A stretch of 64,000 bases of DNA from GCA-003244245 sp050699435 (GCA_050699435.1 JBOHGM010000007.1:1-64000), one strand, 5' to 3'; shown: positions 21,790-31,009, counted from the first letter of the stretch. Notes: generated by a model not told the origin, from the sequence alone. A program made the numbers and translations.

Positions 21790-23847
21790 GTGCCTGCGCC
21801 GCCCCAGCCAGTCCGGCCCGCTCCGCGCGTGACGGTGCCGGCGGGGACCACCGCAGGGCAGGCGTTGCGCGACGCCGGGGCGGCAGGCAGCGGCCCCGAC
21901 GCGGTGATCGTGGCGCGGGACGCCGAGGGCACGCTGCGCGACTTGGCCTGGACGCCGCAGACCGATATCGAGGTCGAAGGGGTGGCCGCGAGCAGCCCGG
22001 ACGGGCGCAGTGTCATCCGGCACTCCTGCGCCCACGTGCTCGCCCAAGCTGTTCAGCAGCATTTTCCCGAGGCCAAGCTGGGCATCGGCCCGCCGGTAAC
22101 GGACGGCTTCTACTACGACTTCGAGGTCGACCGCCCGTTCACTCCCGACGATCTCGCCATCCTCGAAAAGACCATGAAGAAGATCATCAAGACGGGGCAG
22201 CGGTTCTCCCGCCGGGTGGTCGAGTCGGTCGACGCGGCGCGTGCCGAGCTCGCGGGGGAGCCGTACAAGCTCGAACTGGTGGACATCAAAGCCGACGTCG
22301 ACCCCAACGAGGTCATGGAGGTCGGCGCCGGGGAGCTGACCGTATACGACAACGTGCACGCCCATACCGGCGAGACCGTCTGGGGTGACCTGTGTCGCGG
22401 TCCGCACGTGCCGACGACCAGGCATATCCCCGCGTTCCGGCTGAGGCGCACCGCTGCCGCATACTGGCGGGGCAGCGAACGCAACCCGCAGCTGCAGCGA
22501 ATCTACGGCACCGCATGGGAATCGCCTGAAGCTCTTGAGCGGCACCTGGAGCTGCTCGCCGAGGCAGGGCGGCGCGACCACCGCAGGCTTGGTGCCGAGC
22601 TGGACCTGTTCAGCTTTCCTGATGAGATCGGCTCGGGGCTGGCGGTGTTCCACCCGCGGGGCGGCACCGTGCGCCGGGTGATGGAGGATTACTCGCGCCG
22701 ACGTCACGAGGAAGCCGGCTACGAGTTCGTCTACTCGCCACACATCTCCAAGGCCCAGCTGTTCGAGACCTCTGGGCACCTGCAGTGGTACGCCGACGGG
22801 ATGTTCCCGCCAATGCATCTCGACGCGGAGCTGACTGAGGACTCCGCGGTGCGTAAGCCCGGGCAGGACTACTACCTCAAGCCGATGAACTGCCCCTTCC
22901 ACAACCTGGTCTACCGCTCCCGTGGCCGGTCCTACCGGGAACTTCCGCTGCGGCTGTTCGAGTTCGGCTCGGTATACCGCCACGAGAAGTCCGGTGTCAT
23001 TCATGGCCTGACCCGGGTGCGCGGGATGACCCAGGACGATGCGCACATCTACTGCACCCCTGACCAGCTGCAGGGCGAGATTCGCTCGTTGCTCGGCTTC
23101 GTGCTCGACCTGCTCCGCGACTACGGGCTGGACGACTTCTACCTGGAGCTGTCCACCCGCGACGAGGAGAAGTTCGTCGGCGCGGAGGAGCAGTGGGAGG
23201 AGGCGACCGAGGCGCTTGCGCAGGCGGCCGGGGCCAGCGGCCTGGAGCTGGTGCTCGATCCCGGCGGGGCGGCCTTCTACGCGCCTAAGATCTCGGTGCA
23301 AGCCAAGGACGCGCTTGGCCGCACCTGGCAGATGTCGACCATCCAGGTCGATCTCCAGCTGCCGGAGCGCTTCGGGCTGGAGTACACCGCCCGGGACGGC
23401 TCCCGGCAGCGCCCCTACATGATTCACCGGGCGCTGTTCGGGTCGATCGAGCGGTTCTTCGGGGTGCTCACCGAGCACTACGCAGGCGCGTTCCCGGCCT
23501 GGCTGGCGCCGGTGCAGGTGGTGGGTATCCCGATCGCCGACGAGCATGTCGAGCACCTGCAGCAGGTCGCCAAGGCGCTGCGGTCCCGAGGAATCCGGGT
23601 CGAGGTGGACTCCTCCGACGAGCGGATGCAGAAGAAGATCCGGACCCACACCACCCAGAAGGTGCCTTTTCTGCTGCTTGCCGGGAGCAAGGACGTCGAA
23701 GCGGGCGCGGTGTCCTTCCGGTTCCGGGATGGCAGCCAGCTGGGCGGGGTACCGGTCGAAGGCGCGGTCACCGCTATCACCGGCTGGGTGGCGCGGCGGG
23801 AGAACTCCTCGCCGAATGCCACTGAGCTGCCGGTGGGGGAGTCGTGA
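21790..23847 (+). CDS. thrS: Threonyl-tRNA synthetase
   Basis: A 685-residue class II aminoacyl-tRNA synthetase that charges tRNA-Thr in the cytoplasm. A TGS domain (residues 1-65) is followed by the editing/SAD region (HSCAHVLAQAVQQHFPEAKL, the HxxxH editing site). The catalytic core has motif 1-like LYSPHISKAQLFETSGHLQW, zinc ligands including MNCPFHNLVY, and motif 2 YRHEKSGVIHGLTRVRGMTQ. A C-terminal anticodon-binding domain ends the protein (PVQVVGIPIADEHVEHLQQV). The GTG at 21790 follows CGAGGAG. Its last 4 bases overlap the HIT gene start (GTGA). The synteny with Rv2614c-Rv2610c is exact. Confidence 0.97.
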   Translation: MPAPPQPVRPAPRVTVPAGTTAGQALRDAGAAGSGPDAVIVARDAEGTLRDLAWTPQTDIEVEGVAASSPDGRSVIRHSCAHVLAQAVQQHFPEAKLGIGPPVTDGFYYDFEVDRPFTPDDLAILEKTMKKIIKTGQRFSRRVVESVDAARAELAGEPYKLELVDIKADVDPNEVMEVGAGELTVYDNVHAHTGETVWGDLCRGPHVPTTRHIPAFRLRRTAAAYWRGSERNPQLQRIYGTAWESPEALERHLELLAEAGRRDHRRLGAELDLFSFPDEIGSGLAVFHPRGGTVRRVMEDYSRRRHEEAGYEFVYSPHISKAQLFETSGHLQWYADGMFPPMHLDAELTEDSAVRKPGQDYYLKPMNCPFHNLVYRSRGRSYRELPLRLFEFGSVYRHEKSGVIHGLTRVRGMTQDDAHIYCTPDQLQGEIRSLLGFVLDLLRDYGLDDFYLELSTRDEEKFVGAEEQWEEATEALAQAAGASGLELVLDPGGAAFYAPKISVQAKDALGRTWQMSTIQVDLQLPERFGLEYTARDGSRQRPYMIHRALFGSIERFFGVLTEHYAGAFPAWLAPVQVVGIPIADEHVEHLQQVAKALRSRGIRVEVDSSDERMQKKIRTHTTQKVPFLLLAGSKDVEAGAVSFRFRDGSQLGGVPVEGAVTAITGWVARRENSSPNATELPVGES

Positions 23848-24464
23848 CCCCACCCGGGTCAGCGGAATTTTCCGGGTCGGCGGAGTTCGAGGCGCCGAGG
23901 TCCACCAGGCTCGAGGCCACCGAGTTCGAGGCCCAGGACGGGGTCGGAGCGCCGGACGCGCTGCAGCGGCTGTGGACGCCGCACCGGATGGCCTATATCA
24001 AGGGCGAGGGCAAACCTGACCAGGGGGCCAATTCCGGACGGTGCCCGTTCTGCCGGATCGTGGAGATGGATGATGCCGAGGGGCTGGTCATCGCCCGCGG
24101 CGCGGTCGTCTACGCGGTGCTCAACCTCTACCCATACAACCCGGGGCACCTCATGGTGGTGCCCTTCCGGCACGTCGCCGACTACCCGGATCTGACTGCT
24201 CGGGAAACCGCCGAGCTGGCCACCTTCACCCAGCGGGCCATGCTCGCCACCCGCCGGGCCGCCGCCCCGCACGGCTTCAATATCGGGATCAACCAGGGTT
24301 CCATCGCCGGGGCTGGCATCGCCGCCCATCTGCACCAGCACGTGGTGCCCAGGTGGGGTGGCGACGCGAACTTCATGCCGGTGGTCGGGGGGACCAAAGT
24401 CTTGCCGCAGCTGCTCGCCGAGACCCGCACGCTGCTGGTGAACGCGTGGACGGAGCTGACCTGA
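23844..24464 (+). CDS. HIT-family hydrolase (AP4A phosphorylase-like)
   Basis: A 206-residue histidine-triad protein. About 45 N-terminal residues are variable, then LQRLWTPHRMAYIKGEGKPD, a CPFC zinc motif, VVYAVLNLYPYNPGHLMVVP and the HIT motif HLHQHVVP with its nucleophilic histidine near residue 160. Relatives hydrolyse or phosphorolyse diadenosine polyphosphates (Rv2613c is an Ap4A phosphorylase), which agrees with its place after a synthetase gene, since synthetases make Ap4A. The GTG start overlaps the thrS stop by 4 bases, suggesting coupling. A later start near LQRLWTP is possible. Confidence 0.92.
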   Translation: MTPPGSAEFSGSAEFEAPRSTRLEATEFEAQDGVGAPDALQRLWTPHRMAYIKGEGKPDQGANSGRCPFCRIVEMDDAEGLVIARGAVVYAVLNLYPYNPGHLMVVPFRHVADYPDLTARETAELATFTQRAMLATRRAAAPHGFNIGINQGSIAGAGIAAHLHQHVVPRWGGDANFMPVVGGTKVLPQLLAETRTLLVNAWTELT

Positions 24465-25477
24465 ACGCAACCGGGGCCGGCTGGCGGCAGACGGCCGTCG
24501 GGGACCCGGCTCCGCGCTGGAAACGCCCCCTCGTGATCGGCGGGCGGGTGCTGTTCCTCGGATCCGCACTGGGGATTGTGGTCTGGCGGCTCGCCGGGGA
24601 TGCCGAGGGCGCCCTGGGCGCGGTCTGGCAGATCGGGCTGCCAGCAGTACTCGGGGCATTCCTGGCCGCAGCCGCCGGTCTCGGCGCCTCGGGGTTGGCG
24701 TGGCGCAGCCTGCTGCGGGGCTTGGGCGCTCCGCTGGACTTGCACAGCGCGGTGCGGGTGTTCTTCACCGGCCAGATCGGCAAGTACATCCCAGGCACGG
24801 TGTGGGCCTATGTGGCGCACGCCAAGCTGGGCCGCGAGCATGGCGTCTCCGCATCCCGCACGACGGCGGCCTCGGTGCTGTTCGTGCTGGCACACACCGC
24901 GACCGGGGCCGTCGTGGCCGGCCTGGTGCTGCCGTTCGCCTCCGGGGCGGTGTTCGGCCGGTTCGGCTGGGTCGCGTTGCTGGCACCGCTGCTGCTGGCC
25001 TGTCTGCACGCCCGGCTGGTCATGCCGGTCCTGCGGTGGTTGCATCGAGTGCTGGGCCGGGGTACCGCGCCGGAGCGGGTCAGCGGAGCGGCCATTCTGC
25101 GCGCGCTGGGCTGGCTCACGGTGACCTGGATCGGTTACGGCATCAGTATGCTGCTGTTGCTGGCGCCGGTAACCCGCTCGGATACCGAGGCGCTGCTGGC
25201 GCCCATGGCGCTCGGCGGGTTCGCCCTCGCCTGGACTGTCGGTTTCCTGGCCGCCGGTGTGCTGGTGGTGACCCCCGCCGGCCTGGGCGTGCGGGAGGTC
25301 GCGCTGCTCATGGTGCTCGGGCCGATCGTGTACGGCGGCGGTGCGGCGGCAGCTGTGGTGCTGCTGTCCCGGGTGGTGCACACTCTCGCCGACGGAGCGT
25401 GGGCGCTGGTCGGCCTGGGCATGCGGGCACCACAGCAGCCGATGCTCATCGACGATCACCAACCCGTCCCCCGCTGA
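24446..25477 (+). CDS. Integral membrane protein, lysylphosphatidylglycerol synthase TM (UPF0104) family
   Basis: A 343-residue polytopic protein with about eight hydrophobic segments, such as LVIGGRVLFLGSALGIVVWR, AVLGAFLAAAAGLGASGLAW and TVGFLAAGVLVVTPAGLGVR. The motifs FFTGQIGKYIPGTVWAYVAH and TPAGLGVREVALLMVLGPIV are characteristic of the AglD/MprF membrane domain superfamily. The function of stand-alone members is uncertain, and lipid or glycolipid handling is suspected. The GTG at 24446 is chosen because it overlaps the HIT gene end by 19 bases and gives the expected length, while longer frames lack support. It sits at the head of the PIM-lipid genes, which fits a role at the membrane. 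Confidence 0.85.
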   Translation: MDGADLNATGAGWRQTAVGDPAPRWKRPLVIGGRVLFLGSALGIVVWRLAGDAEGALGAVWQIGLPAVLGAFLAAAAGLGASGLAWRSLLRGLGAPLDLHSAVRVFFTGQIGKYIPGTVWAYVAHAKLGREHGVSASRTTAASVLFVLAHTATGAVVAGLVLPFASGAVFGRFGWVALLAPLLLACLHARLVMPVLRWLHRVLGRGTAPERVSGAAILRALGWLTVTWIGYGISMLLLLAPVTRSDTEALLAPMALGGFALAWTVGFLAAGVLVVTPAGLGVREVALLMVLGPIVYGGGAAAAVVLLSRVVHTLADGAWALVGLGMRAPQQPMLIDDHQPVPR

Positions 25478-25491
25478 TCGCAGGTCCGGTA

Positions 25492-26106
25492 ATGCTGAAC
25501 CTCTTCGCCCGCGCGTCGGTCTCCCGGTTCCTGAACCCGGTGGGTGCCTGGCTGCTGCGCGCCGGCGTCAGCCCCGACGCCATCACGCTGGCCGGTACCG
25601 CGGGCACGGTCGCCTCGGCGGTCTGGTTCTTCCCCCGCGGGCAGCTGCTGGCCGGCACCGCCGCGGTGACGCTGTTCGTCTTGTTCGACGTACTCGATGG
25701 CGCCGTCGCCCGGGCCCGAGGGCACGGCACGCCGTTCGGCACGGTGCTGGACGCCACCTGCGACCGCATCGCCGACGGCGCGCTGTTCGCCGGCCTGACC
25801 TGGTGGTGCTTCGGGGTCGGAAACAACCGGCCGCTCGCGGTGGCGGCCCTGGTGTGCTTGGTGAGCGCCCAGGTGATCTCCTACAGCAAGGCTCGCGCGG
25901 AGGCCACCGGGCTGTCCGCGGAGGGCGGAATGGTGGAGCGCGCCGAGCGGTTCATCATCGCGCTGGTGGGGACCGGGCTGACCGGGATCGGCGTGCCCTT
26001 CGCGATTGACGTGGCGCTGTGGTTGCTCGCCGCGTTGCAGCTGGTGACTGTGGTACAGCGGATGCTCGCCGTGCGGCGCAGCGCCCGGCAGCAGGAGGCG
26101 CGGTGA
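25492..26106 (+). CDS. pgsA: Phosphatidylinositol phosphate synthase (CDP-alcohol phosphatidyltransferase)
   Basis: A 204-residue membrane enzyme. The CDP-alcohol phosphatidyltransferase signature D-x2-D-G-x2-A-R-x8-G-x3-D-x3-D is present in DVLDGAVARARGHG and FGTVLDATCDRIADG, between hydrophobic helices. In this synteny (Rv2612c) the enzyme joins CDP-diacylglycerol and inositol 1-phosphate to make phosphatidylinositol phosphate, the base of PIM, LM and LAM lipids. The ATG at 25492 lies 14 bases after the previous stop. It is followed by a 31-base gap that is a copy of the dispersed hairpin repeat, then patA and pimA. Confidence 0.92.
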   Translation: MLNLFARASVSRFLNPVGAWLLRAGVSPDAITLAGTAGTVASAVWFFPRGQLLAGTAAVTLFVLFDVLDGAVARARGHGTPFGTVLDATCDRIADGALFAGLTWWCFGVGNNRPLAVAALVCLVSAQVISYSKARAEATGLSAEGGMVERAERFIIALVGTGLTGIGVPFAIDVALWLLAALQLVTVVQRMLAVRRSARQQEAR

Positions 26107-26137
26107 GCGCGCGAGACCTGCTTGGCAGGGTCGAGCC
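26107..26137 (+). repeat. Dispersed hairpin repeat filling the pgsA-patA gap
   Basis: GAGACCTGCTTGGCAGGGTC followed by GAGCC matches the units of the tandem array at 36923-37022, with CCTGC and GCAGG forming a 5-bp stem. The repeat occupies the whole intergenic gap, and the ATG of patA coincides with the repeat's own CCAT box. Confidence 0.75.
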
Positions 26138-27061
26138 ATGAGCAATCGGGTCGCCGACGGGCTCACCGACCTCGGATACGCCGCCGGGTGGCGGCTGGTC
26201 CGTGCCGCACCGCAGCCGCTGGTTACCAGGGCCTTCCGGGCCGGCGCGGACCTGGCTGCCCGCCGAAACGGCTCCGGTGTCCGCCAGCTGCGCCGCAACC
26301 TCGCCCGGGTGGTGCCCGGCGCCACCCCGGTCGAGCTCGATGCGTTGGTCCGCGACGGCCTGCGCTCCTATGCCCGGTACTGGCAGGAGGTCTTCATGCT
26401 GCCCTCGGCAGACCACCGATCGCTACGGGCGCGGCTGGATGGCGCGATGGAGGGGCGTGCACACCTGGACACCGCGCTGGCCACCGGCCGGGGGGTGGTG
26501 GCGGTGTTGCCGCACAGCGGCAACTGGGACATCGCGGGACTGTGGTTCGTCGGGCAGCACGGACCATTCAGCACGGTGGCCGAGCGGCTGCGGCCGGAAG
26601 CGCTGTACCAGCGCTTCGTCGATTATCGCACCTCGCTGGGCTTCGACATCGTCCCGTTGAGCGGGGCGGGGAGTCCGACGCCGCGCCTGGTCCGGCGGCT
26701 GAACGCGGGTGGGGTGGTGTGCCTGCTCGCCGACCGGGACCTCACCGGCGGCGGCGTCGGAGTCGAGTTCTTCGGCGACACCGCTCGGATGCCATCGGGC
26801 CCGGCCCGGCTGGCCGCGGTCACTGGCGCCACCCTGCTGGTCATCGGCTGTTGGTTCACTCCGGACGGCTGGGCCATCCGGTTCCATCCGCCGGTACCGG
26901 TGCCGGGCCGCCTCGCGGTGGCCAGCGCCACTCAGACGATCGCCGACTGTTTCGCCACCGACATCGCCGCGCACCCGCAGGACTGGCACATGCTGCAGCC
27001 GCTCTGGACAGCCGACCTGGCCGACCCGCGCCCGATCGGGCAGCTGCACGGCGCGGGATAG
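26138..27061 (+). CDS. patA: Phosphatidylinositol mannoside acyltransferase
   Basis: A 307-residue LpxL/HtrB-type acyltransferase. Key segments are VVAVLPHSGNWDIAGLWFVG, containing the catalytic H-x4-D pair (HSGNWD), RLVRRLNAGGVVCLLADRDL and GVGVEFFGDTARMPSGPARL. In mycobacteria the orthologue (Rv2611c) transfers palmitate to the 6-position of the mannose on PIM at the cytoplasmic face of the membrane. It lies between pgsA and pimA in the conserved PIM operon. Its start codon is embedded in the small hairpin repeat, and no clear purine-rich ribosome site other than GCAGGGTCGAG is present, so translation may depend on the hairpin. Confidence 0.92.
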   Translation: MSNRVADGLTDLGYAAGWRLVRAAPQPLVTRAFRAGADLAARRNGSGVRQLRRNLARVVPGATPVELDALVRDGLRSYARYWQEVFMLPSADHRSLRARLDGAMEGRAHLDTALATGRGVVAVLPHSGNWDIAGLWFVGQHGPFSTVAERLRPEALYQRFVDYRTSLGFDIVPLSGAGSPTPRLVRRLNAGGVVCLLADRDLTGGGVGVEFFGDTARMPSGPARLAAVTGATLLVIGCWFTPDGWAIRFHPPVPVPGRLAVASATQTIADCFATDIAAHPQDWHMLQPLWTADLADPRPIGQLHGAG

Positions 27062-27068
27062 TGGGGCC

Positions 27069-28241
27069 GTGCGGATCGGAATGGTCTGCCCGTACTCGTT
27101 CGCCGAACGGGGCGGGGTACAGGCGCATGTACTGGGCCTTGCGCACGGCCTGCGCGGCCTCGGGCACCGGGTGGAGGTCCTCGCTCCGGCCTCGGCAGCC
27201 GGTCCATTGCCGGAGTTCGTGACTGCGGCAGGCCGGGCCATCCGGGTGCCTTACAACGGCTCGGTCGCTCCCCTGGCGTTCGGTCCGATGGCTGGCACCC
27301 GGGTCCGACGCTGGTTGCGTGATCACGACTTCGACGTGCTGCACCTGCACGAGCCCACCGCGCCCAGCGTGTCGCTGATCGCCCTGGCATTGGCCGACGT
27401 GCCGGTCGTGGCGACATTCCATATGGCCACCACCCGGTCCTGGGCGCTGGCCGCGGCGCACGGCCTGCTGCAGCCCCCGATGGAGAAGGTCACTGCCCGG
27501 ATCGCGGTCTCCCCGCTGGCCCGCCGGGTGCAGGTGGAGTGCCTCGGCGGGGACGCCGTCGAGATCCCGAACGGGGTGGATGTGGCGCTCTTCGCCGGGG
27601 CCGCGCCGCTGCCCGGGTATCCGCGATCCGGTGACACGGTCGGCTTCGTGGGCCGCTTCAACGAGCCGCGTAAGGGGATGCCGGTGCTGCTCGCGGCGCT
27701 GCGCACGCTCGTCCGAGCGCGGCCGGGGTTGCAGGTGCTGGTGGTCGGTCGCGGGGATGCCCCGGCGCTGCACCGGGCTGCAGGCCCGGAGCTGGCTCCC
27801 CGGATCCGGGTGCTGGGCGAGCTGGGGGAGCGCGCCAAGGCAGCGGCGCTGCGCAGTGTGGACCTGCTTTGTGTGCCCGCCACCGGAGGGGAGAGTTTCG
27901 GGGTCGTGCTGACCGAGGCGATGGCTGCGGGCACTCTTGTGCTGGCCAGTGACCTCGATGCCTTCCGCCGGGTGCTGGACGACGGCCGGGCCGGCGCGCT
28001 CGTCCCGCCTGGCGCACCGGCTGCGCTGGCCAGGGTGCTCGGTGAGCTGCTCGACGATCCTGCCCGGCGCGCGGCGTTGGCCACGCAGGGCCAGCGCCGC
28101 GCCGCGATGTGGGACTGGCCGGTGGTGGCGCGGCGGGTGCTCCAGGTCTACGAGACGGCGGTGGCTGCGGATCCGCGCCGACTCTTACCCGGATCGAGCA
28201 CTGTGCTCGCCCGCCGCCTGCTGACCAGAGCCGAGCGATGA
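27069..28241 (+). CDS. pimA: Phosphatidylinositol alpha-mannosyltransferase
   Basis: A 390-residue GT4 (GT-B fold) enzyme that transfers mannose from GDP-mannose to the 2-OH of phosphatidylinositol, the first step of PIM synthesis at the inner membrane face. MVCPYSFAERGGVQAHVLGL contains the N-terminal GGVQ lipid/nucleotide loop, and DFDVLHLHEPTAPS is typical. GFVGRFNEPRKGMPVLLAAL holds the donor-binding R/K pair, and the EX7E motif is ESFGVVLTEAM. The GTG at 27069 lies 7 bases after the patA stop. Its own stop overlaps the next start (ATGA). Confidence 0.95.
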   Translation: MRIGMVCPYSFAERGGVQAHVLGLAHGLRGLGHRVEVLAPASAAGPLPEFVTAAGRAIRVPYNGSVAPLAFGPMAGTRVRRWLRDHDFDVLHLHEPTAPSVSLIALALADVPVVATFHMATTRSWALAAAHGLLQPPMEKVTARIAVSPLARRVQVECLGGDAVEIPNGVDVALFAGAAPLPGYPRSGDTVGFVGRFNEPRKGMPVLLAALRTLVRARPGLQVLVVGRGDAPALHRAAGPELAPRIRVLGELGERAKAAALRSVDLLCVPATGGESFGVVLTEAMAAGTLVLASDLDAFRRVLDDGRAGALVPPGAPAALARVLGELLDDPARRAALATQGQRRAAMWDWPVVARRVLQVYETAVAADPRRLLPGSSTVLARRLLTRAER

Positions 28242-28714
28242 ACGGGCCCAGAGTGGTCGTGGCTGCCCTGCTGCTGGGCGCCGCGGCAGGCGTGCTGGGC
28301 GCGGTGCGCGGGGCGAACCGGCTGGACCGGCTGCACGTGCGCACCGATGCGGCGTGGGGCGCCTTGGACGCTGCTCTCGGACGCCGCGCCCTCGCGGTCA
28401 GCAGCCTGGCGCGCCCGGATGCTGTCTCAGCGGCCGATGCCGCGCTACGGGCGGCACCCGGGTTTCGCGAGGATGTCGAGAACGAGCTGGGCCGGGTACT
28501 TGTGGTGCTGGACCGTACCGGTCTGGCTCCCGCCCGGGCGGCCCAACTAGCTGACGCGGAGCAGCGCGTGGTGATCGCCAGACGGGTCTACAACGACGCG
28601 GTACGCGACACCCTGGCCTTGCGCTCGCACCGGATGGTGCGCTGGCTGCGGTTAGCCGGTACCGCCCCGCTGCCGCACTACTTCGAGATCGCCGAGCCGA
28701 CGCTGCCGGGGTGA
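28238..28714 (+). CDS. LemA-like membrane protein
   Basis: A 158-residue protein with one N-terminal membrane segment (VVVAALLLGAAAGVLGAVRG) and a helical domain. RLDRLHVRTDAAWGALDAAL, ARRVYNDAVRDTLALRSHRM and HYFEIAEP follow the LemA pattern (V-x-AW, Y-N-x2-V, and a tail with phenylalanine before the end). The similarity is partial. The ATG overlaps the pimA stop by 4 bases, so it is probably the last gene of the PIM operon, as in relatives where small membrane genes follow pimA. It is convergent, 5 bases apart, with the EF-G-like gene. Function unknown. Confidence 0.7.
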   Translation: MNGPRVVVAALLLGAAAGVLGAVRGANRLDRLHVRTDAAWGALDAALGRRALAVSSLARPDAVSAADAALRAAPGFREDVENELGRVLVVLDRTGLAPARAAQLADAEQRVVIARRVYNDAVRDTLALRSHRMVRWLRLAGTAPLPHYFEIAEPTLPG

Positions 28715-28719
28715 GCCGC

Positions 28720-30834
28720 TCAGGAGGAGGAGGGCGTGGGGGCGTAGCGGGCGAAGCGCCGGGTGAACACCGCGGTGCCTGAGGTCAGCCCGCGTAGGTC
28801 GACCGCGTAGCGCAGCAGTTCGGCGGCCGGTACCTCGGCGCGGACCAGCATCCGGCCGGTCTCGTCGGTCTCGGTGCCCAGCACCCGGCCGCGTCGGCTG
28901 GACAGGTCGCCCAGCACGGTGCCCAGATGCTCTTCCGGCATCCGCACCTCCACCTCGTCCAGCGGTTCCAGCGAGACCACGCTGCCCTTCTCGGCGGCGT
29001 CCTTGAGTGCCAGCGAGCCTGCCATCTGGAAGGCGGCATCAGAGGAGTCGACGCTGTGCGCCTTTCCGTCGACCAGCGTCACCCGGATGTCCACCATCGG
29101 GAAGCCGGCCGAGATGCCGCGTTCCATCTGCGTCCGAACGCCCTTCTCCACGCTGGGGATGAACTGGTGGGGCACCGCGCCGCCGACCACCTTGTCCACG
29201 AACTCGAACCCGGCCCCGCGCGGCAGCGGTTCGACTTCGATGTCGCAGACCGCGTACTGGCCGTGTCCTCCGGACTGTTTGACGTGTCTGCCGTGCCCCT
29301 TGGCGGGACCGCCGAAGGTCTCCCGCAGCGGCACCACAACTGGTTCGGTGTCCACGTCGGCGCCCCCTGCGCGCAACCGGGAGAGCACGACGTCGGCATG
29401 CGCCTCGCCCATGCACCACAGCACCATCTGGTGCGTCTCGGCGTTGCGCTCCAACCGCAGGGTCGGGTCTGCGGCCACCAGCCGGCCCAGCCCACGCGCC
29501 AGGGCGTCCTCGTCGCTGCGGCTGCGCCCCACCACGGCCACCGGCAATAGCGGTTCCGGCATCGTCCACGGCGCCATCAGCAGCGGGTCGTCCGGCCCCG
29601 ATAGGGTGTCGCCGGTCTCCGCGGAGACCACCTTGGTCACCGCGCAGAGGTCACCGGCCACGCAGTGCGGTACTTCTGTGAGTGTGCCGCCCAGCGGGGT
29701 GTAGACGTGCGCCACCCGCTCGTCCACGTCGTGGTCGGCGTGCCCGCGGTCGGCCAGTCCATGCCCTGAGACGTGCACCGGACGGTCCGGCTGCAGTGTC
29801 CCGGAGAACACCCGGACCAGCGACACCCGGCCCTGGTAGGGGTCGACGGTGGTGCGTACCACCTCCGCGGCCAGTGCGGCGGCCGGGTCCACGTCGAGAG
29901 CTGGATGCGTCGACCCGTCCGGGCGGCTCACCGGAGGAGGGGTGCGCTCGCCGGGAGCGGGGAAGGCGCCGGTGAGCACCTCGAGGAGTTCGGCGAGCCC
30001 CACCCCGGTGCTGGCGCAGGCCGGGATGACCGGGTAAAAGGTGCCACGGGAGACCGCAGTCTCCAAGTCGTCGATCAGCAGACCGAGGTCGAGGTCCTCG
30101 CCACTGAGGTAGCGGTCCATGAGGGACTCGTCCTCGCTCTCGGCGATGATCCCCTCGATGAGCTCATTGCGGGCGACGGTGAACTCGTCGTCGTCCACCG
30201 CGCTGCGCTCACCCTCGGTCGGCGGATATCCCTCGCGGTAGTCGAACAACCGCTGCGACAACAGGCCGACCAGGCCGCTCACCGCGCCGTCCCCGGCGCG
30301 CACCGGCAGGTAGAGCGGCAGCACGCCGTCGCCGAAGGCGACTCGGCAGGCGGTGATCTCACCGTCCAGATCGGCCCTCGGGTGATCCAGCCTGCTCACC
30401 ACGACCGCCCGGGGCATGTCGACCTTGGCGCATTCCTGCCACAGCGCGACGGTGGCCGGATCCACGCCCTCCGCGGAACACACCACGAACAACGCCGCGT
30501 CCACCGCCCGCAGCCCCGCGCGCAACTCGCCCACGAAATCGGCATATCCGGGCGTGTCCACCAGATTGATCTTGATTCCGTCGTGCTGCAGTGGGGCGAT
30601 CGCCAGCGTTACCGACCGCTGCTGGCGCACCGCCGCTGGGTCGTGGTCACACACCGTCGTGCCGTCGGCGACCGTGCCGGTGCGACTGATCACTCCCGTC
30701 GCCGCGAGCAGCGCCTCCGCCAGCGTCGTCTTCCCCGCCCCGGACGGCCCGACCAGAGCCACGTTGCGGATCCGGGACGGGTCCTGCGCCGCCACGGCGA
30801 GATCGGGACGCTCACCGTTGCCTTTCGTGCCCAT
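28720..30834 (-). CDS. Elongation factor G-like GTPase (EF-G2 type)
   Basis: A 704-residue translational GTPase. The P-loop is GPSGAGKTTLAEALL and G3 is DTPGYADF. The G4 motif, normally NKxD, reads SRLD. Domain II contains DPYQGRVSLVRVFSGTLQP, and domains III-V contain GMGEAHADVVLSRL-type and KQSGGHGQYAVCDIEVEPLP segments. This divergence is typical of the actinobacterial EF-G2 subgroup, which is separate from the main fusA and whose role in translocation or recycling is not settled. The ATG at 30834 is chosen since family members start near GTKGNGE, while upstream in-frame sequence overlaps pdxS control DNA. It is divergent from pdxS. Confidence 0.9.
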   Translation of the reverse strand: MGTKGNGERPDLAVAAQDPSRIRNVALVGPSGAGKTTLAEALLAATGVISRTGTVADGTTVCDHDPAAVRQQRSVTLAIAPLQHDGIKINLVDTPGYADFVGELRAGLRAVDAALFVVCSAEGVDPATVALWQECAKVDMPRAVVVSRLDHPRADLDGEITACRVAFGDGVLPLYLPVRAGDGAVSGLVGLLSQRLFDYREGYPPTEGERSAVDDDEFTVARNELIEGIIAESEDESLMDRYLSGEDLDLGLLIDDLETAVSRGTFYPVIPACASTGVGLAELLEVLTGAFPAPGERTPPPVSRPDGSTHPALDVDPAAALAAEVVRTTVDPYQGRVSLVRVFSGTLQPDRPVHVSGHGLADRGHADHDVDERVAHVYTPLGGTLTEVPHCVAGDLCAVTKVVSAETGDTLSGPDDPLLMAPWTMPEPLLPVAVVGRSRSDEDALARGLGRLVAADPTLRLERNAETHQMVLWCMGEAHADVVLSRLRAGGADVDTEPVVVPLRETFGGPAKGHGRHVKQSGGHGQYAVCDIEVEPLPRGAGFEFVDKVVGGAVPHQFIPSVEKGVRTQMERGISAGFPMVDIRVTLVDGKAHSVDSSDAAFQMAGSLALKDAAEKGSVVSLEPLDEVEVRMPEEHLGTVLGDLSSRRGRVLGTETDETGRMLVRAEVPAAELLRYAVDLRGLTSGTAVFTRRFARYAPTPSSS

Positions 30835-31009
30835 GGCACCACCCTTGGCCGTGCGGATCGTGTGGTCGATCTCACACTGGTGTGCCGGTGGAGGCAACCC
30901 CTGGAGCTGTTGCACGCAACGTCGTTGGTAGCAGGCGACGTACGATCGATAAGTGGGTGGCCGTTTTGCCGCCGTATCCCCATACCGCTGGCCTGAGGAG
31001 CGAACCGCC

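Noticed and set aside
21727..23853. A 708-residue minus-strand protein opposite thrS
   Set aside because: It is an antisense frame kept open by GC-rich codons, with no homology-like motif.
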